Part shown: positions 1-5,803 of the stretch, piece by piece
Layout: every line of letters begins with the position of its first letter
How positions within the stretch are numbered: position 1 is the stretch's first letter
Assembly: GCA_030608765.1 (NCBI GenBank)
Contig: JAUWDN010000027.1
Coordinates: 1 to 8,280, forward strand
DNA: 8,280 nt
Source: Promethearchaeota archaeon
GTDB taxonomy: Archaea > Asgardarchaeota > Lokiarchaeia > Sigynarchaeales > SOKP01
Reading direction: 5' to 3'
Program-made: the position numbers and the translations under genes
Notes under the pieces: generated by a model
Told to the model about the DNA's origin: nothing
Database searches by the model: none
Seen by the model: only the letters and a program-made list of their open reading frames with translations

Positions 1-540
1 GAGCACAAAAAGAGAATTCCTTTGTATCCTGATGAAGCAAATGAATTAATCGAAATTGCGAAAGAACGGGGTATCGCCTTTAAGATAATAGAAGATTTAG
101 TGTTTCCTGATGTATTAAACAATAAAATCCTTGTCGTGACTTACAAAATACGATTAGACAATGAAACTCATGGATGTCCGTTTTATGATACAAATAAAGG
201 TTGTACAGTTCAAGAAAAGAAACCATTAGCATGTAAGGCTTATCCTTTAGCTTTAAAACAAATAGATGCCTTCAATTTTCAAATAAGCGTTGATCCCTTA
301 TGTAATTATGTAGACGGGAATTACGATTTATTAAAAAAAGCGGATTTTGAGAAAATTAAAAAAATCTTCAAAAATGAATATCCTAATGCTCAAGAACACT
401 TAAAAAAAAATAAAAAGTTAATGTTAAAAATAAAAAAACTCGAATATAAGAATAAAATTAAAATTTCAAGAGAAATAATGTTAAAGGATTTCAATAAATA
501 TCTAGATGAATGGGAAAGAGAAGAAATAACAACAAATTAA
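1..540 (+). CDS. YkgJ-type zinc/iron-chelating cysteine-cluster protein (5' end missing)
   Basis: The reading frame is open from the first base to the TAA at 538-540, so the gene starts before the window. A TTG at 22 could serve as a start but is probably internal. In the visible numbering, cysteines lie at 59, 68, 78 and 101. The pattern of a Cys-Pro-Phe block, Gly-Cys, then Lys-Pro-x-x-Cys-Lys-x-Tyr-Pro is typical of the YkgJ/CxxxCxxCC family (PF03692). The segment before it (Pro-Leu-Tyr-Pro-Asp-Glu-Ala-Asn) matches the part that follows the first cysteines in that family, and those cysteines would lie upstream of base 1. The family is thought to bind zinc or iron, and its biochemical role is poorly known. 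The C-terminal ~75 residues are lysine-rich and probably helical. A ThiI-like gene begins 6 bases downstream, so the two are probably co-transcribed. Confidence 0.8.
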   Translation, partial: EHKKRIPLYPDEANELIEIAKERGIAFKIIEDLVFPDVLNNKILVVTYKIRLDNETHGCPFYDTNKGCTVQEKKPLACKAYPLALKQIDAFNFQISVDPLCNYVDGNYDLLKKADFEKIKKIFKNEYPNAQEHLKKNKKLMLKIKKLEYKNKIKISREIMLKDFNKYLDEWEREEITTN

Positions 541-546
541 GAATTA

Positions 547-1191
547 GTGTTAATAGTGAGAAAATTTATATCTTTACTCTCAGGTGGTTTGGATAGCCCA
601 ATAGCAGCTTATTTAATGATTAAAAGAGGGTTCACTCCCGTATTTCTCTCATTTTTAACTTCAGATGACTACGAAGATTCAATGAAGAAAAAAGTTATAA
701 AAATTGTAAAAATCTTATCCACATTTACAAACGATGAATTGAAAATATATTTCATTAACCACGATAATAACTTGGAAGGTTTTAAACAAGTTTGTGACCG
801 AAAATTAACTTGTGTTTTATGTAAGCGATTAATGCTTAGAATTGCTAAACAAATAGGAAAGATCGAAGAAACTAATATAATAGTTACTGGAGATATTCTG
901 GGAGAACAAGCTAGCCAAACTTTGGACAATTTATTTTCTTATAATAATATAATTCATGATTATATTCTTTTAAGACCACTAATAGGATGCGATAAACAAG
1001 AAGTAATTAATTTAAATAAACAAATTGGGTCGTATAAAGCTTCTTCAGATGCTTCAGCAGGTTGCAAATTTAATCCTCAATACCCAGAAACTCACGCGAA
1101 ATTGTACGAAATAAAAAATTCGGAAGAAAAAGTCAGCATCTTTGATTTAGTTGAAAATTCAATAAAAAATGCAGAGATTTCAAAATTTTAA
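547..1191 (+). CDS. Stand-alone ThiI-type PP-loop (AANH) sulfurtransferase domain protein
   Basis: The protein has 214 residues and matches the C-terminal catalytic domain of ThiI, the enzyme that adenylates U8 of tRNA and inserts sulfur to make 4-thiouridine. The ATP PP-loop Ser-Gly-Gly-Leu-Asp-Ser-Pro is at residues 12-18. The block Thr-Gly-Asp-x-x-Gly-Glu-Gln-Ala-Ser-Gln-Thr is at 114-125, followed by Arg-Pro-Leu-Ile-Gly at 143-147. A CxxC pair (Cys89, Cys92) lies where archaeal ThiI proteins carry cysteines needed for sulfur transfer, and a further cysteine is Cys173. The N-terminal ferredoxin-like and THUMP RNA-binding domains of full ThiI are absent, as is a rhodanese domain. It may therefore need a separate RNA-binding partner or act on another substrate. 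The start is GTG 547, since an in-frame stop at 538 excludes a long extension. GTG 556 is an alternative, and no clear Shine-Dalgarno sequence is seen. The 3' end overlaps the convergent SWIM gene by 12 bases. Confidence 0.85.
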   Translation: MLIVRKFISLLSGGLDSPIAAYLMIKRGFTPVFLSFLTSDDYEDSMKKKVIKIVKILSTFTNDELKIYFINHDNNLEGFKQVCDRKLTCVLCKRLMLRIAKQIGKIEETNIIVTGDILGEQASQTLDNLFSYNNIIHDYILLRPLIGCDKQEVINLNKQIGSYKASSDASAGCKFNPQYPETHAKLYEIKNSEEKVSIFDLVENSIKNAEISKF

Positions 1192-1572
1192 GTTTAAATC
1201 CTCAACTAAAGTATTAAAATCTTCGTCTTCTAAATCTAGCTCATTAAAATTGTTCATACCATGACAAATTGCTTGAGCTATTAGGTGTTTACAAAATGGT
1301 CTTTTTCTTTGTATTACTACATTCTTATAAAAATCTTGACAGGAACAGTATAATTTTGGATATATCAGGTGTTCACAAGCCTCACCCAAAGCGACCCAAA
1401 TAACTCGATTCGAAGGTTTATAATTATACTTTTTTATTCCCTTTTTTATGACTTCTAAAACCTTATCAACCTTATTAGGGAAAATAGAATCAATGAGATT
1501 TATTAGCTCGTCATCGATAACGCTTTTAGTTTTAGCCTTTGAATAAACATCAAATAATAAATCTTTAGACAT
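1180..1572 (-). CDS. SWIM zinc-finger protein, Shu2/SWS1-like
   Basis: The protein has 130 residues and a complete SWIM signature: Cys76-x-Cys78, then 15 residues, then Cys94-x-His96-x-x-Ala99. The trailing CxHxxA pattern is the extended form described for the Shu2/SWS1 family, whose eukaryotic members partner RAD51 paralogs in homologous recombination. Archaeal SWIM proteins of this size are usually annotated only as zinc-finger nucleic-acid-binding proteins. Residues 1-50 look helical and precede a Trp-Val-x-x-Gly strand at 59-63. The C-terminal ~20 residues are acidic. The start is ATG 1570-1572. It stands alone on the minus strand, tail to tail with the ThiI-like gene and divergent from the glycosyltransferase. 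The SWIM fold is clear. A role with RadA or RadA paralogs is inferred from the family, not from neighbours, since no recombinase gene is in the window. Confidence 0.8.
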   Translation of the reverse strand: MSKDLLFDVYSKAKTKSVIDDELINLIDSIFPNKVDKVLEVIKKGIKKYNYKPSNRVIWVALGEACEHLIYPKLYCSCQDFYKNVVIQRKRPFCKHLIAQAICHGMNNFNELDLEDEDFNTLVEDLNLKF

Positions 1573-1621
1573 TTGATTATCATATAGTAATTATAATTGA
1601 TAAATAAAAAGGATCTAAAGT
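1573..1621. promoter_or_regulatory. Divergent promoter region with a palindromic TATA-like core
   Basis: These 49 bases separate the divergent SWIM and glycosyltransferase genes and must carry both promoters. The perfect palindrome AATTATAATT at 1589-1598 could act as a TATA box. Its centre lies about 28 bases before the TTG at 1622, which would give a nearly leaderless glycosyltransferase transcript. For the SWIM gene this box is too close to the start. On the minus strand, the complement of 1601-1611 (TTTTTATTTA-like) is better spaced, about 34 bases ahead. The spacing argument is inference, as any AT-rich intergenic region will contain similar strings. Confidence 0.4.
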
Positions 1622-2926
1622 TTGTACAATATTATATATTTCCCAACGAGATATTTTCCTGCAATCTCGGGAGCAGAATTTTATATCCAAAGTATGGCAG
1701 AAATATTAAACTTGAAATACAATTATGATGTTCACGTCTATACTTCCACTGCAATTGACTTTAAAGCATTAAGGGAACCAAGCAGGAGAATTATTAAACT
1801 TGGGGAAAAATATTATGATAATGTAAATAATTTAAAAATCAAGCGTTTTCCTGTTAAGTATAATGTTTCACAAGATGAAAAACTAAAACTCATAAAGAGA
1901 GAGGCATCTTACAGGGATTTAGAACTATCTGACGAATGTTTGATTGAGTATTTAAAAAATGGACCCTACCTGGAAAACCTCCTTGAAATCATGGCGCGTC
2001 CCACTAATATTTCATTCGATTTAATTCATACAAGCTTCTTTCCTTATTTCAATACAATCTTAACCTTAATGCTAGGAAAACTTACAAATAAACCAACTGT
2101 TTGTACTCCCTTTTTTCATTTCTCAAATCCCAGATATCTTAACAAAAACTATTTCGAAGCGTTGCAAAAGTTTGATAAGATAATTGCTTGTACTCATCTT
2201 GAAAAGAAAAAATTAAACGAAATATTAGGTATTCAAGAAGAAAAAATAAAAGTTATATCTATGGGAGTGGATTACAAGAAGTACATTTTACCACAGAAGC
2301 AATCTCCTAAAAGATTTAACTTTAAACAGAAATATTTTAAACCAAATGAAAAGAAATATAAAATGGTATTATTCTGTGGATATAAAAATTATGAAAAGGG
2401 AGCCGTTTCAATTTTAAAAGCAATTCCCTACATCTTACAAAAATACAGAAAAGTGTATTTTGTCTTTATTGGACCATCTACTATTGCATTTAATAGAGAG
2501 CTCTCTAAAATACAGAAAGCTATACATCCTCGAGTTATTAACTTAACTCCGGATAATTTGATGGGATATTACGATGTAAAGAAAATCGCAGCTTTCAACG
2601 AAACAGATGTATTTTTGATGCCAAGCAGAAGTGATGCGTATGGTATTGCTTTTCTAGAAGCTTGGGCTTCTGGTAAACCCGTTATAGGTGCAAACATTGG
2701 GGCGACATCAGAAGTTATAAGAGACAAAATCGATGGGTTACTTGTTGAGTTTGACGATAATATTGACATCGCCGACAAAGTCGTATTGTTATTAAAAAAG
2801 AAACGATTAAGCAAAAAATTAGGATTAGAAGGTAAAAACAAAGTTCAAGAAAGTCTTTCTTGGGATATAATAGCTAAGAAAACGCACGAAACATATCAAG
2901 AAATAATTTTTAAACAAGGTGGATAA
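1622..2926 (+). CDS. GT4-type (GT-B fold) glycosyltransferase
   Basis: This 434-residue protein has a two-lobed GT-B layout. The N-terminal lobe opens with a beta strand and Ser-Gly-Ala-Glu-Phe at 16-20, the acceptor-side loop of group 1 transferases. The C-terminal lobe starts near residue 247 (Met-Val-Leu-Phe-Cys-Gly-Tyr). Residues 335-367 match the nucleotide-sugar site: Pro-Ser-Arg-Ser-Asp-x-Tyr-Gly-Ile-Ala-Phe-Leu-Glu-Ala-Trp-Ala-Ser-Gly-Lys-Pro, then Gly-Ala-Thr-Ser-Glu-Val. The usual EX7E motif reads Asp338-X7-Glu346. No signal peptide or membrane span is visible, so it probably acts in the cytoplasm or at the inner membrane face on a lipid-linked or soluble acceptor. Sugar and acceptor cannot be read from the sequence. 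The start is TTG 1622, because an in-frame TAA at 1616 rules out an upstream start and the first beta strand begins directly here. AGGA at 1609-1613 is a possible ribosome site. The 3' end overlaps the next gene by 8 bases. Confidence 0.85.
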   Translation: MYNIIYFPTRYFPAISGAEFYIQSMAEILNLKYNYDVHVYTSTAIDFKALREPSRRIIKLGEKYYDNVNNLKIKRFPVKYNVSQDEKLKLIKREASYRDLELSDECLIEYLKNGPYLENLLEIMARPTNISFDLIHTSFFPYFNTILTLMLGKLTNKPTVCTPFFHFSNPRYLNKNYFEALQKFDKIIACTHLEKKKLNEILGIQEEKIKVISMGVDYKKYILPQKQSPKRFNFKQKYFKPNEKKYKMVLFCGYKNYEKGAVSILKAIPYILQKYRKVYFVFIGPSTIAFNRELSKIQKAIHPRVINLTPDNLMGYYDVKKIAAFNETDVFLMPSRSDAYGIAFLEAWASGKPVIGANIGATSEVIRDKIDGLLVEFDDNIDIADKVVLLLKKKRLSKKLGLEGKNKVQESLSWDIIAKKTHETYQEIIFKQGG

Positions 2927-4148
2927 ACTGAAAAAAATATCTGGAAATCCCTACTTAATTAAAAAGGAAGGAGTTTTATTAATTGACAATATCCTACTTA
3001 ATGAAATTTTAAAGACTTATACAACTCCTTTAATGATTTTTTTAGAGAATAGAGTTAGAAATAATATAAACACATTTCGTAAAGTCTTTAAATCTGAATT
3101 TAACAATTTTCTATGTTTTTATTCTTTCAAGGCTAATTTCCTTCCTGAAATTTGTAATATTGTTCAATCAGAAGGCTTAGGTGCTGAATTAATTGGATTA
3201 CCTGAATTAAAATTAGCGCTGAAATTGATGTTTCCTCCAAATAAGATTATTGTAGGGGGTCCTTATTTACCTAAAGAACTTATTAAAAAATGCATTCAAG
3301 AAAATATTAAAGAAATAGTAGTATATAATATAAACGACTTAATTCGTATCAACTCAATTGCTAAAAAATCTCAAAAAATTCAAGATATATGCCTAAGAAT
3401 TAATACTCAAAAATTCGGAAGCAAATTAGGAATTTTATTAAATCAATCAAATGTATCGAAATTAAAAAAAATTATATATGAGTGTAAGAACATCAAAGTT
3501 ACAACCTTGTTATCTCATTATGCTACTCAAATGAATAATTTTGAGTTATTTAGAAAAAACATAAATACCATCTTAGATAATACTAAAATTTTGTCTGATG
3601 CGGGAATTAAAATTGAAAACCTAAATTTGGGAGGGGGTTTTCCTGAAGCAGTTATAATGCCAGAAAATCAGTTAAAAGAAATAGCAGCAAAGATAAAATC
3701 AATCATAAGTAATCATGAACTAAATTTTAATAATATCTATTTTGAGCCAGGACGTTACTTTGTGGGGGATGCTGGTTTGCTCGTTGCAAAAATTATCAAG
3801 GTAACTGATGATAGATGGATTTTCTTAAATATAGGTAATCATATCTGCCCCAAATTTGCAAAATCCTCTTTAAGATATTACAATGCTACAAGAATTGGGG
3901 AACCACACAAATTTAAAACATCAATAGCCGGAATTGTGCCTACCGATCAAGATGTTTTAGCTAAAGATTATTTTTTTACCAGCGACCTTAAGGAAGGAGA
4001 TATTGTAATAGTTACAAATGTGGGGGCCTATAATCTGACTTTTTCTAATCGTTTTCCTTATCTTCTTCCTAACATAATACTTGTTAAAGATAAAACTATT
4101 ACAAATATTTTTGATCCTTTGGTAAATTGTGATTTTTCAATAAATTAA
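2919..4148 (+). CDS. Fold-III PLP enzyme related to diaminopimelate/ornithine decarboxylases, catalytic Cys replaced
   Basis: The 409 residues follow the alanine-racemase-type barrel plus C-terminal beta domain of group IV decarboxylases (LysA, ODC). Cofactor residues are intact: Lys71 in Ser-Phe-Lys-Ala-Asn (Schiff base), His200 (ring stacking), Gly238-240 in Leu-Gly-Gly-Gly-Phe-Pro, Glu-Pro-Gly-Arg at 276-279 (phosphate), and Gly-Ala-Tyr at 369-371. The segment that normally reads Cys-Glu/Asp-Ser-x-Asp-Val-Leu is Pro341-Thr-Asp-Gln-Asp345-Val-Leu, so the cysteine donated across the dimer is proline here by my alignment. The substrate-side Ser-Lys-Phe-Gly is Ser-Lys-Leu-Gly at 168-171. It is probably a PLP enzyme with an altered substrate or reaction, and a lysine-pathway role is not supported by neighbours. 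The start is GTG 2919, inside the glycosyltransferase gene with an 8-base overlap, which points to translational coupling. Confidence 0.8.
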   Translation: MDKLKKISGNPYLIKKEGVLLIDNILLNEILKTYTTPLMIFLENRVRNNINTFRKVFKSEFNNFLCFYSFKANFLPEICNIVQSEGLGAELIGLPELKLALKLMFPPNKIIVGGPYLPKELIKKCIQENIKEIVVYNINDLIRINSIAKKSQKIQDICLRINTQKFGSKLGILLNQSNVSKLKKIIYECKNIKVTTLLSHYATQMNNFELFRKNINTILDNTKILSDAGIKIENLNLGGGFPEAVIMPENQLKEIAAKIKSIISNHELNFNNIYFEPGRYFVGDAGLLVAKIIKVTDDRWIFLNIGNHICPKFAKSSLRYYNATRIGEPHKFKTSIAGIVPTDQDVLAKDYFFTSDLKEGDIVIVTNVGAYNLTFSNRFPYLLPNIILVKDKTITNIFDPLVNCDFSIN

Positions 4149-4180
4149 GGCTGAACAATGTATTTTGTAGGTAATATGTG

Positions 4181-4191
4181 AATATCATATT
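4181..4191. repeat. Short inverted repeat upstream of ftsZ
   Basis: AATAT-C-ATATT is a perfect 5-base inverted repeat around one base. It is flanked by GAAT at 4180-4183 and ATTC at 4193-4196, which are also complementary. It lies just upstream of the probable ftsZ TATA box, a position suited to an operator. In DNA this AT-rich it can arise by chance, so a regulatory role is speculative. Confidence 0.25.
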
Positions 4192-4202
4192 GATTCTAAT
4201 TT

Positions 4203-4211
4203 TTTATATAT
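4203..4211 (+). promoter_or_regulatory. Probable TATA box of ftsZ
   Basis: TTTATATAT lies about 45 bases before the ATG at 4253. With the usual archaeal spacing of roughly 25-27 bases, transcription would start near 4230-4236 and leave a leader of about 20 bases. The AT-rich stretch is also what makes the in-frame upstream reading from GTG 4178 look like a hydrophobic peptide. No Shine-Dalgarno sequence is visible before 4253. Confidence 0.5.
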
Positions 4212-4252
4212 ATTATTTCTATAACAAAAATAAAACGATCTGTTGTTTTTTA

Positions 4253-5365
4253 ATGGAATCTCTAATAAGGAATGCTAAGAAAAGAGATGTAGTTAGGCCA
4301 GCTCGGGAAAATTTTGGTTACGCTAATATAAAAATCGTAGGCTGCGGAGGAGCAGGAAATAATACTATTAATCGATTAATGAAAATAGGGATTCGTGGTG
4401 CTAAGTGTGTTGCTGTGAATACAGACCTCCAACACTTAGAAAGTGTCGAGTCTCACATAAAAATGTTAATAGGAAAAAGCTTAACGCGAGGTTTAGGTGC
4501 AGGAGGTGACCCAGACATAGGCAGAGCGGCAGCAGAAGAATCACGTGAAGATTTAACAAAAGTATTAAGAGAAGCTAATTTAGTTTTTATTACCTGTGGA
4601 GAAGGAGGTGGAACTGGAACCGGAAGCGCTCCTATAGTAGCAGAAATCGCTAAACTTGAAGGCGCAATAGTTGTTGGCGTGGTCACATTACCTTTTGAGA
4701 CTGAAATAGGGAGGATTGATAAAGCCCAAATAGGTCTTAATGAATTAAAGAAGTATGCTGATACATTAGTAGTCATAGATAATAATCGCCTTTTAGATAT
4801 TGCTCCTGACTTACCTATTATTGAGGCATTTAGTGTTGCTGATGAAGTCTTAGCAACTATGGTCAAAGGAATAACTGAAACAATTTCACTACCCTCCCTT
4901 ATCAACTTGGATTTTGCTGATGTTAGAACTATTTTAAGCACAGGAGGTGTAGCAATAGTTGGCGTGGGTGAATCCGGTGATAAAGGCAATCGAGTAGAAG
5001 ACGCTATCGAAGACGCACTCAACTCACCTTTGTTAGATGTCTCTATTGATGGTGCAAAGGGAGCTCTAATTCATATTTGTGGGGGAAACGATATGACTCT
5101 TGCAGAAGCAAATTCTGTAGCAAAAAAAATATCAGAAAAGATGGATGTAAATAATGCGATGGTAATCTGGGGCGCTCGAGTTAACGATGAATTTGAGGGA
5201 TATTTAAGAGTTATGCTCCTCATAACAGGTATCAAATCACCACAGATTTTTGGAAAAAAAATATCAAGCATTCAATCATTTAGTAGCAATAACATAACAA
5301 AGAATATTAATGAAAGTAAATTATCAAATGACATTCTAAATATTAGAGAGCTCTCAATTGATTAA
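4253..5365 (+). CDS. ftsZ: Cell division GTPase FtsZ
   Basis: This is a 370-residue tubulin-superfamily GTPase that polymerises into the division ring. In order: Gly-Cys-Gly-Gly-Ala-Gly-Asn-Asn at 30-37 (nucleotide loop), Asn-Thr-Asp at 56-58, Gly-Leu-Gly-Ala-Gly-Gly at 80-85, the signature Gly-Gly-Gly-Thr-Gly-Thr-Gly-Ser at 118-125, Asp-Asn-Asn at 176-178, and the T7 loop Asn-Leu-Asp-Phe-Ala-Asp at 218-223 that completes the GTPase site of the next subunit. A C-terminal linker from about 336 ends in an Ile-Arg-Glu-Leu peptide, a likely docking site for a partner such as SepF. ATG 4253 is preferred over GTG 4178, because the extra 25 residues would be a hydrophobic, promoter-derived stretch not found in FtsZ. 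The residue before the signature is Glu117, where Met or Leu is usual. It has its own promoter, and a T-rich end follows. The FtsZ1/FtsZ2 subtype was not resolved. Confidence 0.96.
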   Translation: MESLIRNAKKRDVVRPARENFGYANIKIVGCGGAGNNTINRLMKIGIRGAKCVAVNTDLQHLESVESHIKMLIGKSLTRGLGAGGDPDIGRAAAEESREDLTKVLREANLVFITCGEGGGTGTGSAPIVAEIAKLEGAIVVGVVTLPFETEIGRIDKAQIGLNELKKYADTLVVIDNNRLLDIAPDLPIIEAFSVADEVLATMVKGITETISLPSLINLDFADVRTILSTGGVAIVGVGESGDKGNRVEDAIEDALNSPLLDVSIDGAKGALIHICGGNDMTLAEANSVAKKISEKMDVNNAMVIWGARVNDEFEGYLRVMLLITGIKSPQIFGKKISSIQSFSSNNITKNINESKLSNDILNIRELSID

Positions 5366-5370
5366 TTTCA

Positions 5371-5388
5371 TTTTTTCTACTCCTTTTT
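5371..5388 (+). terminator. Oligo-T terminator after ftsZ
   Basis: Runs of six T (5371-5376) and five T (5384-5388) on the coding strand start 6 bases after the ftsZ stop. This is the usual form of intrinsic termination in archaea, which needs no hairpin. The second run overlaps a TTTTTAAATT string at 5384-5393 that could be the TATA box of the next gene, whose transcript would then be leaderless. Confidence 0.45.
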
Positions 5389-5412
5389 AAATTCATTTCA
5401 ATAAAAAATTAT

Positions 5413-5766
5413 ATGGATCATAAAAATAGTCTTAAAACTCAAAAAGAAGTAAACACAGTTTTAAATAAATTAACTGAATGGAAGAAGTTATTTTCTATCA
5501 ATGTAAACTATTTTTATGAAGGATGGGCAATCTATCTTAAAGAAAAGAGCATCTATCCAAGAAGTATCGTGATCTTCAAGTCATACTCAGAAGATTGTTA
5601 CTCAATTAAAAGTTTTGAAATACATTCTGATAAAGAAAAAGAGTTTTTTAAAGAGCTTTATGCTAATGAAAAAATTGAAACTCTTTCTAATCTCTACTCC
5701 GAGGTTAAGGAAATAATTTATGGAAAAGATATTATAGGTTCAATATCAAGAATTAAATGCGATTAA
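5413..5766 (+). CDS. Hypothetical protein of 117 residues downstream of ftsZ
   Basis: I do not recognise a family. The protein has a helical, charged N-terminus (residues 1-25), a middle that looks like beta strands (Val-Asn-Tyr-Phe-Tyr-Glu-Gly-Trp-Ala-Ile-Tyr at 31-41, then Ser-Ile-Val-Ile-Phe at 51-55), and a charged helical C-terminal half. It has two cysteines (62 and 116), no metal motif, no signal peptide and no membrane span. ATG 5413 is the start. It lies 47 bases after ftsZ on the same strand, so it may be partly co-transcribed by read-through or use its own promoter in the gap. It lacks recognisable SepF features. Its codon and amino-acid make-up (rich in Lys, Ile, Glu and Ser) match the neighbours, and with no overlapping alternative on the other strand it is probably a real gene. 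Confidence 0.65.
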   Translation: MDHKNSLKTQKEVNTVLNKLTEWKKLFSINVNYFYEGWAIYLKEKSIYPRSIVIFKSYSEDCYSIKSFEIHSDKEKEFFKELYANEKIETLSNLYSEVKEIIYGKDIIGSISRIKCD

Positions 5767-5787
5767 AAAGCGTAAAAAATTATAAAA
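5765..5787 (-). terminator. Oligo-T terminator of the minus-strand ribosome-biogenesis genes
   Basis: Read on the minus strand just past the KH gene stop, there are T-runs complementary to 5784-5787 (4), 5774-5779 (6) and 5765-5769 (5). This staggered oligo-T pattern fits archaeal termination. The last run overlaps the stop codon of the convergent 117-residue gene. No matching T-run serves the plus strand in this 37-base gap, so plus-strand transcripts may run into the KH gene, where T-rich sequence occurs near 5840. Confidence 0.45.
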
Positions 5788-5803
5788 CAAGATTAATAAA
5801 ATG

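Noticed and set aside
669..929. Minus-strand open frame inside the ThiI-like gene
   Set aside because: It is fully contained in a gene with clear catalytic motifs, and its translation has no recognisable domain.
2569..2841. Minus-strand open frame inside the glycosyltransferase gene
   Set aside because: It mirrors the conserved nucleotide-binding region of the transferase, has a Ser/Asn/Phe-rich translation without motifs, and lacks any promoter-like spacing.
2919..4148. Naming the PLP protein lysA (diaminopimelate decarboxylase)
   Set aside because: The fold and cofactor residues agree, but the catalytic cysteine segment differs and the partner gene is a glycosyltransferase, with no lysine-biosynthesis gene nearby.
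4149..4252. Possible riboswitch or small RNA in the largest intergenic gap (104 bases)
   Set aside because: I could find only a short AT inverted repeat and a TATA-like element. There is no GC-rich stem, no conserved aptamer-like block and no tRNA-like fold.
4453..5022. Long minus-strand open frame (189 codons) inside ftsZ
   Set aside because: It lies wholly opposite a strongly conserved gene. Its translation is Ser/Thr/Pro/Ile-rich low-complexity sequence, as expected from the complement of a Gly/Glu/Asp-rich coding frame, and no domain is visible.
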